A DNA stretch of 64,000 nucleotides from NCBI RefSeq assembly GCF_000715075.1, contig NC_134082.1:107796399-107860398 (forward strand), read 5' to 3'. The notes below the pieces were generated by a model. That model saw only the letters and a program-made list of their open reading frames with translations, was not told the origin of the DNA and made no database searches. Below, piece after piece: positions 11,932 to 24,635 of the stretch; positions within the stretch are counted from its first letter, which is position 1; every line of letters begins with the position of its first letter. The stretch is from Nicotiana tabacum. Lineage: Eukaryota; Streptophyta; Magnoliopsida; Solanales; Solanaceae. The translations under genes were made by a program, and so were the position numbers.

Positions 11932-13646
11932 TCACATCCTCCCCAACTTAAACAAACGTTCGTCCTCGAACGGGTCAAGAAACATACCTGAAGCCTCAAA
12001 CAGGTGAGGATATCTGCTCCGCATCTCCCGCTTAGTCTCCTAGGTAGCCTCCTCCACGGGCTGGCCTCTCCACTACACTTTCACTGAAGCTATATCCTTT
12101 GATCTCAACTTTTGAACCTGACGCTCCAAAATAGCTGCTGGCTCCATATCATAAGTCAAATCACCATCCAACTGAACCGTGTTGAAATCTAGAACATGAG
12201 ACAGATCCCCAATATACTTCCGGAGCATAGAAACATGAAATACCGGATGCACACTCGCCAAGCTAGGTGGCGAAGCAAGCTCATAAGCCATCTCCCCAAT
12301 CCTCCGAAGCACCTCAAAAGGCCCTATGAACCGAGGACTCAACTTACCTTTCTTCCCAAATCTCATAACACCCTTCAGGGGTGAAACCTTCAACAAAACT
12401 TTCTCACCGACCATGTAAGACATATCTCGAACCTTTCTATCAGCATAACTCTTTCGCCTCGACTGCACTGTACGAAGCCTCTCCTGAATTACCTTCTCTT
12501 TCTCTAAAGTATCCTATACCAAGTCTGTACCCAATAGCCTAGCCTCACCCAGTTCGAACCAACCAACGAAAGATCTACACCGCCTTCCCATACAAAGCCT
12601 CATACGGAGCCATCTGAATACTCGACTGGTAGATGTTGTTATAGGAAAACTCTACGAGTGGTAGATACTGATCACATGACCCTCCTAAATCAATGACAAA
12701 AGCGCGTAACATGTCCTCCAATATTTGAATAGTGCACTCGGACTGCCCGTCCGTCTGAGGGTGAAAAGTTGTGCTCAACTCAACTTGAGTACCCAACTCT
12801 CGCTGCACAGACCTCCAAAACTGTGAAGTAAACTGAGTGCCCCTATCTGAAATGATAGAAATTGGGACACCATGCAAACGAACAATCTCCCGGATATAGA
12901 TCTCTACCAACCGCTCTGAAAAATAGGTAGTACACATAGGAATGAAGTGCGCAGACTTGGTCAGCCGATCCACAACCACCCAAATAGCATAGAACTTCTT
13001 CAAAGTCCGTAGAAGTCTAACTACAAAGTCCATAGCGATCCTCTCCCACTTCCACTCTGGAATATCCATCTACTGAGGTAAGCCACCGGTCTCTGATGCT
13101 CAATTTCACCTGCTGACAATTGAGACACCGAGCTACAAATCCCATAATGTCTTTCTTCATTATTCTCCACTAATAATGTTTCCTCAAATCTTGATACATC
13201 TTCGTGGCACTCGGATGAATAGAATACCGCGAGCTATGGGCCTCTTCCAGAATCAACTCCTAAAGCCCATCTACATTGGGCACACAAATCCGGCCCTGCA
13301 TCTTCAACACCCCATCATCACCAATGGTCACATCTCTGGCATCATCATGCTGAACTCTGTCCTTAAGGATAAGCAAATGCGAATCATCATACTGGCACTC
13401 TCTGATATGATTATATAAGGAAGACCGAGAAACCACACAAGCCAATACCTGACTGGGCTCCGAAATATCTAACCTCACGAACCGATTGGCCAAGGCTTGA
13501 ACATCAACTACAAGAGGTCTCTCCCCAACTGGAATATATGCCAAACTCCCTATACTCACCGCCTTTTGGCTCAAGGCATCGGTCACCACATTGACCTTTC
13601 CCGGATGGTACAATATAGTAATATCATAATCCTTTAGCAACTCCAA
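11932..13646 (-). pseudogene. Tekay-1 integrase and chromodomain (decayed)
   Basis: The block starts with the RNase H tail ([20 protein letters not shown]) and the integrase N-terminal zinc region (13080-13560). The catalytic core at 12575-13069 has MDFV, DRLTKSAHFIP, SDRGTQF and FHPQTDGQSE in the right order for D-D-E. The GPY/F region follows (12073-12468: [29 protein letters not shown]) and then a chromodomain with stops in place of Gln and Trp, ending YPHLF. The reading frame closes at TGA 11932-11934, inside the LTR. The chromodomain steers integration to marked chromatin in this clade. Confidence 0.85.
11937..11949 (-). other. Tekay-1 polypurine tract
   Basis: Minus strand AAGTTGGGGAGGA directly abuts the 3' LTR start (TGTGATGACA). 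It is the expected plus-strand primer of a Ty3/gypsy element. It is also in frame with the end of the polyprotein, so it encodes the last residues. Confidence 0.8.
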
Positions 13647-13676
13647 CCATCTCCGCTACCTCGAATTAAGATCCTT

Positions 13677-15026
13677 CTACTTGAATAGGTGTTGAAGGCT
13701 ACGATGATCAATAAACACCTCACAAGACATACCATACAGATAATGCCACCAAATCTTTAACGCGTGAACTATGGCAGCCAACTCCAAATCATGAACGGGG
13801 TAGTTCTTCTCATGGAGCTTCAACTGACGAGAAGCATAAGCAATAACTCTACCCTCCTGCATCAATACACAACCAATACCAACTCTCGAAGCATCACAAT
13901 ACATGGTATGTGAACCTGAACTGATGACAAAACTAACACTTGAGCTGTGGTCAAAGTTGTCTTGAGCTTTTGAAAGCTCTCCTCACACTCGTCCGACCAT
14001 ACAAATGAAGCACCCTTCTGAGTCAACTTGGCCAAGGGCGATGCGATAGATGAGAATCCCTGAACAAACCATCGATAATAACCCGCCAAACCACGAAAGC
14101 TGCAAATCTCTGTGGCTGAGGACGGTCTGGGCCAACTCTGAACCGCCTCTATCTTCTTTGGATCAACCTAAATACCCTCACTAGACACCACGTGCCCCAA
14201 GGAAGCCATTGAACTAAGCCAAAACTCACACTTGGAGAATTTTGCATAAAGCTTCTCCTTCCTCAATCTCTGCAACATAACTCTCAAATGCTCCACGTGC
14301 TCCTCCTGACTATGTGAATACACCAAAATATCATCAATGAAGACTATGACAAACAAGTCGAGATAAGGCCAGAACACACTGTTCATCAAATCCATGAACG
14401 CTGATGGGGAATTGGTCAGTCCAAAACACATCACCAAGAACTCATAATGACCATATCGGGTCCTGAAAGCTATCTTAAGAATATCTGAGTCCTTGATATT
14501 CAACTAGTGATAACCTGACGGAGATCAATCTTGGAGAACACTCTCGCTCCTTGAAGCTGGTCGAATAAATCATCAATGCGAGGCAAAGGTTACTTGTTCT
14601 TAACTGTTACTTTGTTCAATTGCCTATAACCAATGCACATCCTCATAGTGCTATCCTTCTTCTTCAAAAATAGAACCGGCACACCCAAGGTGAAAAACTA
14701 GGCCGAATGAACCCCTTTTCAAGGAGTTCCTAAAGCTACTCCTTTAACTCTTTCAACTCCGTTGGTGCCATACGATACGACGGAATAGAAATGGGCTGAG
14801 TGCCCGGCACCAGGTCAATACCAAAATCAATATCCCTGCCCGGTGGCATGCCTAGTAGTTCTGCAGGAAACATATCAGAAAAATCCCTCACAACTAGAAC
14901 ATAATCAATATTGGAAGTCTCAACACCGACATCCCTCACAAAGGCCAGATACGAAAGACAACCTTTCCCAACCATACGATGGGCCTTCAAGAATGAGATC
15001 ACTCTACTGAGAACATAATTAGTCAA
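13677..15026 (-). pseudogene. Tekay-1 reverse transcriptase and RNase H (decayed)
   Basis: The minus strand carries the RT lead-in MPPGRDIDFGIDLVPGT and SYRMAP (14736-15026), the RT core with [12 protein letters not shown], the catalytic DD motif (14168-14503), the connection [20 protein letters not shown] (13862-14089) and an RNase H start [14 protein letters not shown] with [10 protein letters not shown] (13677-13904). Order and spacing are those of a Ty3/gypsy pol. Stops at the ends of each block, and a frameshift near 14510 in the palm lead-in, inactivate it. Confidence 0.85.
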
Positions 15027-15041
15027 ACCTCACCACTCAAT

Positions 15042-16880
15042 TCATGGCACACCCGGTATAGCCAATGTGACTATTTTAGCATGACAATCCAGAATAGCAC
15101 GACACAGAGATAGCCAATCCATGCCTAAAATGACATCGAAATCCACCATACACAATAATAAAAGATCTATATAGGTCTCCAGTCCCCCAATAGTCACCAC
15201 ACATGACCGGTACACATGGTCTACAACAACAGTATCACCCACCAGGGTAGATACATGAACAGGTGAAGTAAGAGACTCACGAGGCATACCCAAATAACGA
15301 GCAAAGTATGATGACACATAAGAAAAGTTGGAACTGGGATCAAATAATACAGAGTCATCTCTATGGCAGACTGAAACAATACCTATAATAATAACATTAA
15401 AAGCAATAGCATTGGGTCTAGCTGGAAGTGCATAGAAACAGGCCTGACCGCCACCTGATCGACCTCCCCCTCTAGGGCGACCCCTAGCTGACTGACCTCC
15501 ACCCCTAGCTGGCTGGGCGGGTGGTGATAAAGTAACTGGCGCTGAAGCCGATAATTGACCCCTCTGCTGAGATGAACCCGCAAGACGACGAGGGCACTAC
15601 CTCCACATATGACCCATCTCTCCACACTTATAACAACTCCCAGGTGCTGGAGAAGGGGACTGAAGGGAACCCCTCGCATCGGAGTGACTAGCTGATGTAC
15701 CTGGCATAGAAGAGCCCTGAATTGATGGAGCACGAGACGAGCTCTAAGTTGGAAGGACACTAAGTGATGACTGGCCCTGATGAGAACTGTGAGAACCATG
15801 ACCCAATGACGCCCCACGATAACCTAGGTGAGCTGGCTGAGTATGCCTGAATGGATGGCCTCTACCGTGCTGAAACTAACCTCTCGAAGGAGTACCACTG
15901 TAACTACCATATCTTCGAGGCCTTTTGGCCTCCCTCTCCTCTCACTCCTAGCGACGAACCGACTCAATCTCATGGACGATATCCACAACCTCCTCGAAAG
16001 TAGCACCGATCACCCTCTCCCTGGTTATAAAAATATGAAGCTAATAAGTAAGGCCATCAACAAACCTCCTAATCATCTCTCTATCTGTCGGAACCAACCA
16101 AATAACATGATGAGCTAACTCGGATAACCTCATCTCATACTACATCACAGTCATCTCTCCCTAACGCAACTACTCAAACTCCCTACGTAGCTCCTCTCTA
16201 CGAGACTACGACACATACTTCTCCAGAAAGAGAATGGAGAATTGCTGCCAGGTAAGGGGTGCTGCACCAACAGGCCTATGCCTCTCAAAAGTCTCCCGCC
16301 AAGTGAAGGCAGCTCACAAAAATTGATAAGTAGTGAAAGCGATCCCGCTGGTCTCCAGAATACTCATTGTATGAAGCATCCTCTAATACTTATCCAAGAA
16401 ACTCTGAGCATCATCACCCTCTGCACCACTGAAGGTCGGAGGTTGAAGTCTACCAAACCTCTCCAACCTACGCTGCTCATCCTCTGGCATGGAAGGAACT
16501 ACATAGTCCTGAGCAGCTGCAACTGGCCGGGCTGGATGTGCCCCCAGCGTCTGAAGTCCCTGCACGACCTGCTCAGGTGTGCGAGCGGCGGGAGTCTAAT
16601 TGCCTCCCCCAGTTTGAGAAGTAGCTGCGGCTGTAGTGATTGAAACCGCTTGAGCTAGGCCAGTGCAAACTGATAGAATTTGAGCCAAGGCCTCCTGAAG
16701 ACCCGAAATCACAATGGGCACAGCTGGTGGCTGAGCTGGTGCCGCTGGAGCATCCATAACTGGGACCTGATCCTGAACTAGGGCAGTTGGTGGATCTGCA
16801 GGTGCTACCCTAGCTGCTGTGCAGACCACACCTCTGCCCCTACTGCGACCACAACCGCGTCCTCGGCCTCTAGTGGCCAT
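15042..16880 (-). pseudogene. Tekay-1 gag and protease (decayed)
   Basis: The ATG at 16880-16878 opens MATRGRGRGCGRSRGRG, an Arg/Gly-rich gag start. The retrotransposon gag domain follows (about 15830-16560), then a CCHC zinc knuckle at about 15593-15635 (CYKCGEMGHMWR, a stop, then C). An aspartic-protease-like region lies at 15042-15380 with the family phrase VDFDVILGMDWLS. In-frame TAG/TGA codons interrupt at many points, mostly where CAG, TGG or CGA would be expected. Gag would form the particle and the protease cut the polyprotein. This copy cannot make a full protein. Confidence 0.8.
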
Positions 16881-17118
16881 AGTTGGTGGTACTGGTAGTC
16901 ATCTATCCTGGCCGGTAGCACATGTCCTCACATTCTGTGAGAGTATAGAATAGCATAAGTTTAGTATTCGGATCAACAAAGTCGCATGACAAGAATTTCA
17001 AGAATATGAAGTTTTCCTAAAGGTTCTGCAGCCTCTCGAGGATAAATACAAACTTCTCCATACCGATTCGTGAGACTCTACTAAACCTTCTCATGACTCG
17101 TGAGACCTACGTAACCTA

Positions 17119-17131
17119 GGCTCTGATACCA
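17119..17131 (-). other. Tekay-1 primer binding site (initiator Met tRNA)
   Basis: Minus strand TGGTATCAGAGCC, three bases inside the 5' LTR end. This matches the 3' end complement of plant initiator methionine tRNA, the usual primer of chromoviruses. Confidence 0.85.
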
Positions 17132-17769
17132 ACTTGTTATGACCTAAACCTAGACCCAGTCGTGATGGCGCCTCTCGTGAAAACAAGGTCAGCTGACATT
17201 TACCCATTTCAGTTTTAAGTAGTTAACAATGAGAATTAAGTCTAAAACATTATAAATGACCCAACATTTAAGCAGTCAACAATACAATATGCGGAAGAAC
17301 AACCCAACACAGCCCGATACTGAGGTGTTACTAGTCATACGCATCTAAAAATCCGGAATAAGACAAGAAAGTCTATAGAGTTCAATACAAATCCAAAACA
17401 AAGAGAAGTAAGACAAGGGAAGAAGCTCTAGGCTACGAATGCCGGCAGCTACCTAGAGAATATTCGGATCCGCCTGAGCTGGAAAGATCAACACTCGGGA
17501 GCGGGATCAGATACGTCTGAATCTGCACACAGGGTGCAAGGTGTAAAGTGGGTACTCCAACTCAGTGAGTAATAATCATAAATAAAGACTAAAAGCATGA
17601 AATCACGTAAGGCACATTATGGGCTATAATGAAGCAGTAAAACATGTAAGAACAGTAGTTCAGTAAAGATATGTAAAATCGTACAAGTTCAGTTTAAACT
17701 TCAAGAAATACCTATTCAACAATTAAACAAGTAAATGACAGGCAACTAAGACAGATAAGCACATAAAGG

Positions 17770-18060
17770 ATTGCCCCTCGGGCACAATGTCAACAATACC
17801 AGCCCCTCGGGCTATATCTCACATCACAATGGGTACCCGCGCTCACTAGGGGTGTGCAGACTCCTAGAGGGGCCCAATACGGCCCAAGTGCAATATCAAA
17901 CCATCTCGGGGCATCGTTACTTGGCTCTCAGACTCATATCAACAAGCCACCTCATAGCGTACATATCTCAGGCCCTCGGCCTCATAATCATGATTAGTGT
18001 TTCCTCACAACATAGGCCCTCGGCCTTACTCAGTCAAAAATCCTCACAAGTCACTCGGCA
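17770..18060 (-). repeat. Hairpin array in Tekay-1 5' LTR
   Basis: Copy of the array at 9795-10080, with GCCCCTCGGGC and GGCCCTCGGCC stems kept. It lies in the LTR that would produce the genomic RNA. Confidence 0.6.
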
Positions 18061-18963
18061 GTAGTAAAACATGATTCTCAGCCCAATTATCATTTAAAAG
18101 ATCATTTAGGTGTTAAAAACATAGTAAACATGGCTGAGTATGAAAATAGTGAAATATAACATGACTGAGTTCAAGTATAAAGTCAAAACAGTGAGGAAAT
18201 ATCAATAAAAATTCACGAAGGGTTCAAATAGATGGCACGAGGCCCAAATATGGCATTCAACCCAAATAATGATGATAGCAAATAGATTTCAGTCAAATAC
18301 GCGGTAAAATAGTCATTCGGGATGGACTAAATCACAATCCCCAACAATGCACGATCCCACGCTCGTCTTTAAGCATGTGTATCCCCTCAATGTAGCACAA
18401 CGATGTGCAATCCGGGGTTTCATACCCTCAGAACATCATTTACAATCATTACTCACGTCAATCCGGTTAAATCTCTAGCCTGCGATGCCTTTGACCCTTG
18501 AATCGGCCTCCAGTCACATCGAATCTATCCAAAATCAGAATCACGACATCAAAATATGCTAAGGGAACGAAGCCCAAGCAAAAATAATCAATATACGACA
18601 CAAATCCCAAAATTACCAAAACCCGACCCCAGGACCACGTCTCGAAATTCGATAAAATTCACATCAATGGATTCCTTATCTTCCCACGAGTTCATACATA
18701 TCAAAAGTACCAAAATCCGAGCACAATAGGTCCCTCAAATCCTCAAGTCTAGGTCTCTAATACCAAGCCCTAGTTTCCCCAATTTTAACCCTTAATTTCC
18801 ATTAATTATAGCTCTAATAAGTGAAATAATACCATAGGAACGAGTTTTAGGTCCAAAATACTTACATCAATAAAGTTTCCTTGAAATCCCTCTTCAAAAT
18901 CGTCCAAAAAGCTCCAAAGCTGACTTAAAAATGGTGAAATTGCTCAAAAAACGCGAAAGACAC

Positions 18964-19240
18964 AATTTATACCTTCTGGCCCAGATATTTTCACATCTGC
19001 AGCCATATACCCGCTTCTGCAGTACCACATTTGCAGCTAAAGAACAGCTTCTGCGGTTTTCACTTATTCCGCCACGATCAGCATCTGCGATGCACCAGCC
19101 ACACCTGCGCCATCGCAGGTGCGGTCTACTAACCGCTTCTGCAGTTTCCTGCCTCCCTAGCTCTATTCCTCTTCTGTGGCTCCCTTTCACGCATCTGCAA
19201 GATCGCACCTGCGGTCCCAAATCCGTAGGTGCGAAAATAC
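18964..19240 (-). promoter_or_regulatory. Tekay-1 LTR core promoter: TATA plus palindrome cluster (5' LTR copy)
   Basis: Same layout as at 10971-11240: GGTATAAATTG, then TCTGGG, then repeated CGCAnnTGCG motifs (for example CGCATCTGC and CGCAGGTGCGG). Several CpGs are TG or CA here, as expected from deamination of methylated cytosine. Confidence 0.5.
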
Positions 19241-19929
19241 CAAAAGCAGAAAAATCTGCAGCTTCAACAAAATCTCAAACTCTCCGTCAACCATCCGAAA
19301 TCACCCCAAGGCCCCCGGGACCTCAACTAAAAACACCAACATATTTCAAAACCTTATTCAAACTTGTACCAATCTTTTAAACACCTCAAACAACATTGAA
19401 TCAACCAAAACATATTAGATTCAAGCCTAAGTTTTCAAAATCTTCCGAATTATGCTTTTGATCAAATATCCAACTAAACCACGTCCGAATGACCTGAAAT
19501 TTTGCACATATATCCCAAATGATACAACGAAACTACTGCAACTCTCGGAATTTCATTCCGACCATTATATCAAAATCTCACCTATCAACCGGAAACCGCC
19601 AAAATACCAACTTCTCCAATTCAAGCCTAAATCTACTCCGAACCTCCAAAATTCATTCCGATCACGCTCCTAAGTCCCAAATCATCTTCCAAAGCTAACC
19701 GAATCATCAGAACTCACATCCGAGCCCTCTAACACATAAGTCAACATCTAGTTGACTTTTCCAACGTAAGATTCTTCAAAAGAGACTAAATGTCTCAAAC
19801 CTTACCAAATCCTTTCCGAACCCGAGCCAACCAACTCGATCACATATAGAACCGATAGACAAAGCAATAAAAAGTAGAAATGGGAGAAACAGAGCGGCAA
19901 CTCATGAGACGACTGGCTGGGTCATCACA

Positions 19930-22474
19930 GAAACTCACCCCAATGGATTGTTCTTTACAAGAACAATCATTTGGGGTCAATTTTGAGCTATATCGAAGCC
20001 CAAGTAGAGATCCGCCTCAGATCTTGCCCTGTTTCTCAATAGGTACAGTATTGTCCTCGCTTGTTCATTTTAGTATTTTGATTCATGTTTAGGAAAACTA
20101 AAAGAAAAAGCCCACAGTGGTGTTTGTTTATCGATTTATTAGACTATTGTCTCATTTAGTTTTTTTTTTATTTTCGTTTTTTGTTTAATTCCGCTTTTTT
20201 GTTTGTTGTTGTTTTTGTTAGCCAATAATTTAGTCAGTAGTATTAATCAGTTCACTCCAAGTTCATAACTATTTTGGGCATATCTGTGTGGTATTTCCCG
20301 TTCCTTCTTTCGTTGTTCTTCCTTTTCTTTTCTTCATATTTGTTTTCTTATTTTAGTTTGCATGCTTGGGATTTTCAGTATTCTATTATTATGTGTTTGA
20401 TCGTCTCGCCTATGTTAATATAAATCAGCATGGTTATTTCTGAGTTCGGCCGTCTCTTTGATTTGATTTAGGATAATTGTTGGTTCTGTTGATGTTTGCT
20501 ATGATCTGTAAATTATTAGATACTTTTGGGGGGTTAATTGAATAATAGAAAAACTTAAAGGGGTCATTTGAGGGGTGGGCAAATGGAAAAATGAGATAAG
20601 TCCATGTAGAGGGTTCTAGAACATGGGCAGCTGGCCCTATTTGGTCAGTACAAAATACTGAAGCCAATTAGGGACATCCGACTGTCCAATTCTGTTAAAA
20701 AAGATGCTCTTTGAGGGCTGCTTTCAAATGGAATAATTCCTGACTTGGAGAGCACGCAACAACCCTCTTTGAGTATAAATAGAACCTTTTCTTCACTCAT
20801 TAGGGAGATATTTTTCAGAACCCTAAAAACACTCCAAAAGGTTCAACTACTGTTTCATTAGTAGCTGATTCTCTTTTCTTCTGATTTTAAAAAAAACTTA
20901 GAAAACTTCTTTGGGATTTCTGATTTTCTAATTCCAGTATGGATTATGTTTGAGGCTGTGTGTTGTTTTCTTGTTGCTGATCTCTACTGACTTCTTGCTG
21001 AGCTTCTTTACCTTGTCTTTGTTCTTGACATCCAGGTATCTCTATGAACTTTTGAGTGGCAAAATGAAGCTCTAAAGCATGTGTTTAGTCTTTAATGTAA
21101 CAAGAAGATGGGTATTCGAATGTTAAATTTCAGTTTTTATTATGTATGGTGTTTGCAAGTTATTTTGTTTAGTATTTCTGTTTTAGTTTTGTTTAAGCAT
21201 TCTGAATCCGGTGTTCTAGTCTATAACTTAGTTATTTGTATGAATGTTCAAATTAGTCTAGCTGTTCCATGTACTGTTTGACAGTTTTAAAATGTTTAGT
21301 CGCCATAGTAGTTCATTTGGTCTTTACTAGAAGATGCTGGATCTGTACTGTACATGTCAAAAAGGGACAGTGTTTGATTGCTAAGCACCATCAGCTAAAT
21401 TATCTCGAATTTCAATAGTGTTAAAGTGATTGCATATTTAAGTTTAAGGTGATTCATGAATAAGTAAGGTTTAATCTCTTATTGTTAGTACTAATAGCAT
21501 GTTAATAATTTAAACTTACAATATGGTTGGTTAGCCTATGATTTTTCCAGAATTTTTATAATATTTTGTGTTACATGTGATTTAGAGGAAATTGAGCCTT
21601 AATGTCGAAGGCCCTTCTGCTGGAAGTAGTTGGGCCTGGCATTGGCCCAGATGAAGCAGCTTGGTCGAATTGGTGTGCGTCTGTTTTTTGCTTACTTCCT
21701 CTTTTAGGCTCAATTTCGAGCCCAGTCCACACCGGCCATATTTTCTTGGCAATCTTCTTTTAGATAATGTAATGGGCCTACTTTTGGCCCAGTTCTTCTC
21801 AAACAATTAAAGACTTAGTTTATCTTCCAATGCACACTTACAATTAGTAGCTTTATATTTAATTTCAACTTAGATTAAACATGAACCTTCGTAGTTTGCT
21901 TTAGGCGCGCTATAATAAATTATCATAGCTATGGTACGGTTCCCGTGACGTAGTTGTGATATATAATTTCCAAATCCAGGGTTACATTTATGTGTCCCGG
22001 AATCTAATAATGTTAATAAATTAAACGTATTGTAGGTTGTGGGTACGGTTCCCATGACACGATTCGCAATGTGTACTAAACAAACAAGTGTACGACAATC
22101 GTAACTTGTTCCAGAATAATTCCATAAATAATTAAAAGCGGTCAAAGGTGAAAAAATGCACAATAGGTTTAAAATATGCAGTTAATCATATAATTAGGCC
22201 AATAATAATAGTTGAGCGACCGTGCTAAAACCACGGAACCCGGGAATGCCTAACACCTTCTCCCGGGTTAACATAATTCCTTACCTGGATTTCTGTGTTT
22301 CGCGGACTGTAAAACAGAGTCAAACTTCCTCGATTTAGGATTTTAAACCGGTGACTTGGGACACCATAAATTATCCGAAGTGGCGACTCTGAATTTAAAT
22401 ATAAATAATACCGTTTCGGTTATTGTCACTTTAATTGAAAAAACTCCTTTCGGGTAGAAAAAGGAAGTGTGACA
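19930..22474 (+). repeat. 3' part of solo LTR B
   Basis: Continues the LTR after Tekay-1. It holds the TATA box, a long AT-rich leader and the U5 end with the conserved ATGCCTAACACCTTCTCCC phrase. Several small ORFs (for example 20434-20667 and 21870-22163, minus) are chance openings in LTR sequence. Confidence 0.75.
20774..20781 (+). promoter_or_regulatory. TATA box of solo LTR B
   Basis: TATAAATA in GAGTATAAATAGAACC, the best core promoter match in this LTR. It points rightwards and is followed by a TTCACTCATT start-like region. Confidence 0.6.
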
Positions 22475-22521
22475 CTAGGCATTCTTTATCGAATTTAACT
22501 TGTATATATTGTTACTATTGT

Positions 22522-22692
22522 CAGACCTCTCTATAACAACATTCTTATATAACAACACTTCACTATAAAAGCCAAGTTTCTCCGGAACCAAATTTCATGT
22601 TCTGTTATAATATATGTTTTCTATAGCAGTAATTCGCTATAACATCTAAAAATATTTGGAACAAACGAGATTGTTATAGAGACGTTTGACTG
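22522..22692. mobile_element. Stowaway-like MITE
   Basis: The left end CAGACCTCTCTATAAC and the right end (reverse complement CAGTCAAACGTCTCTATAAC) form an inverted repeat around a 171-base AT-rich body with further internal TATAAC palindromes. The right flank is TA, the usual Tc1/mariner target; the left flank has drifted to GT. It has no coding capacity. Confidence 0.6.
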
Positions 22693-22694
22693 TA

Positions 22695-23628
22695 TCACTG
22701 TATATTAACCGGTTATAATATGTTAACATGTTATTTGTTACATTTATTGTGTTAATAAAATAAATTTACTGTGAACTATTACATGTCATTTAGGTCACAT
22801 TTACCTATATTATTGTGTCAAAAAATTATAATTTATCCATGTATAGAACTTAAATTCTTCTTTATGTTATAGTGGTGTACTATGTTGTGATATGTAGTGT
22901 TGTCATGGTTTTGCATCTTGCAGATTTGGTGTTCAAGGGAAGTCTTTTCACTCATGATTTTATAGTTAAACAACCTCACAGTTCCTCACCTTATTACCCA
23001 AATTAACACGGTCAATGGCTTGATTAAACATATATATATCTCACCTCAATATGTAAGTTGATTTGGACTGTTGGGGAAAGAAATAAACATGCAGACAAGC
23101 CAATGCCTTGCTAATAAAAAAAACTTTGAGCCATTAGGGCAATAAGCTTTTGGCACTTTAATTTACCCCCTCTATCAGTCTATTACAGTTTCTTTGAGTT
23201 ATTATCTATGTATATATAGCATATCAGTCTATCACGATTTCTTTGAGTTATTATCTATGTATATGTAGCAAAATCATGAATTTATTGGTTTTCAGCCCTA
23301 TATTCACGGAGCAAGCATGCGAGGCTCATGTACTCTTCAACAAGGGCAGGCTTAGAATACTAGAACAGATAGACCACTCCAGCTACAATATGTGTATGGA
23401 TGTAACTTAATTTTGTATATACTTTATAGTTTACACCATCAGTTTATTTTTACCTTGTCATAATAAGTTATTTACTTTATATTTCAAGTTATTCAGACTT
23501 TAATGAATAGTTATTCTGTTGTTGCAAGTTAAACTCCATAGGTGTATGCACAAGAAAATTGAAGACAAAATAACGTCTAAAATAACATACATCAGTGGCC
23601 CAACTAACCGGAATGGTATTTAAAATAT
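22695..23628. other. AT-rich spacer with a 49-base tandem duplication
   Basis: No gene is recognised. At 23173-23270 a 49-base unit beginning TATCAGTCTATTACAG is present twice in tandem with a few differences. Confidence 0.5.
23173..23270. repeat. 49-base direct tandem duplication
   Basis: Units at 23173-23221 and 23222-23270 both contain TTTCTTTGAGTTATTATCTA and end in a TATATGTAGCA-like tail. Differences include TTACAG/TCACGA. Confidence 0.75.
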
Positions 23629-24300
23629 CACTACTAGAATTCCGGAAAAAAGCGACCAAACTTTAGCGACCAAAGTTGGTCTGTCAAGAAAAGCGACCAA
23701 AGTTGGTCGCCAAATTGGCGAAAATAATAAAATAATTATTTGATATACATTAGCGACCAAGGTTGGTCGCTACTTGGTCGCTAATTTTGTCAAAATATTG
23801 ACCGGACTGGTCAGACTTGCTTGGTCAAAGGTATACTGAGATTAGCGACCAACGTTGGTCGCTACAGGGGGACCCACTTATATAATTATAATAATTATAA
23901 TATTATTTTAAAAAAATTATAAAATATAAATAAATATAACTTAAATTAACGACCAAAGTTGGTCGCTAATTAAGGGGTAAGCAGATAGCGACCAACTTTG
24001 GTCGCTAAAATGTGACCCAATTATAAAATTTTAATAATTATATTTTTATTTAAAAAATTTTATAAAATATAAAAAAATATAATTCAAATTTAGCGACCAA
24101 AGTTGGTCGCTTACGAAAATAGAGACCAACTTTGGTCGCTAATCTGGGACCGAGTTCTAACGTTTAACAATTATATTATTATTTTAAATATTATATAAAA
24201 TATAAATAAATTTGATTTAAATTTAGCGACCAACTTTGGTCGCTAATTTAAATTTATGTATATTTAGCGACCAAAGTTGGTCTCTTTTCAGGTCAACAAT
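23629..24300 (+). repeat. CACTA-2 5' terminus and subterminal palindrome array
   Basis: More than ten copies of GCGACCAAAGTTGGTCGC (or the reverse-complement centre CT) in 670 bases, separated by AT-rich spacers. Arms GCGACCAA/TTGGTCGC pair perfectly around a two-base centre. One further pair lies at 29186-29275, the part displaced by the microsatellite and LTR block. Confidence 0.8.
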
Positions 24301-24464
24301 GGTCAAAATTAAAAATCACTTTTGTATTTACTATCTAAATAATATAAATGTAACCCGCTAACACTTTTGTAATACAAAGGATGAATAGACTAAAATATAC
24401 TCTAACATGCTATATATGCAGTTAAGCAGTACTACAAAGCGTGCGTGTGTGTCTATACACACTC

Positions 24465-24489
<25 letters not shown>

Positions 24490-24500
<11 letters not shown>

Positions 24501-24596
24501 AGAACATGAAACGCTCGGAACACAGGGACAGGTTCTTTTAGGTATTGATACACTTGTAATTTGATTCATCGACTTATAACCTATATATATATTAAC

Positions 24597-24635
<39 letters not shown>

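Larger units (their letters stand above)
9163..11936 (-). repeat. Tekay-1 3' LTR
   Basis: Plus-strand ends TGTCACGACC and ATCACA; on the minus strand it begins TGTGATGACA directly after the PPT. It aligns along its length with 17135-19929. It holds the hairpin array (9795-10080), a TATA-like site (10971-10980) and the GC-rich palindrome cluster (11000-11240). Confidence 0.9.
9163..19929 (-). mobile_element. Tekay-1: complete but decayed Ty3/gypsy chromovirus-type retrotransposon
   Basis: Two LTRs (9163-11936 and 17135-19929) flank a 5.2 kb interior on the minus strand with, in transcription order, PBS, gag with zinc knuckle, protease, RT, RNase H, integrase, chromodomain and PPT. It is flanked by GAAAT (9158-9162) and GAAAC (19930-19934), a 5-base duplication with one difference. 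Domain order, integrase followed by a C-terminal chromodomain, and LTRs near 2.8 kb all fit the Tekay/Del clade. Many stops and visible LTR divergence show an old insertion. It sits in solo LTR B. Confidence 0.9.
17135..19929 (-). repeat. Tekay-1 5' LTR
   Basis: Partner of the LTR at 9163-11936, with the promoter for the element running leftwards. Its TATA-like GGTATAAATTG is at about 18964-18974. It begins TGTTATGACC on the plus strand, where the partner has TGTCACGACC, so both early differences are C-to-T. Many further differences are also transitions. Confidence 0.9.
8178..22474 (+). mobile_element. Solo LTR B (Ogre/Tat-like, about 3.5 kb), split by Tekay-1
   Basis: It starts TGTGAACATATGATTTTTGC at 8178 and ends AAGGAAGTGTGACA at 22474, with perfect 5-base duplications CTAGG at 8173-8177 and 22475-22479. 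Removing Tekay-1 (9163-19929) and one copy of its target site leaves about 3.5 kb. A TATA box at 20774-20781 points rightwards. Near the 3' end the phrase GCCTAACACCTTCTCCCGGG and a TGGCGACTCTG motif parallel the Ogre solo LTR at 2309-7149, so I place it with Ogre/Tat-type elements but in a different family. No internal domain is present. Confidence 0.8.
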
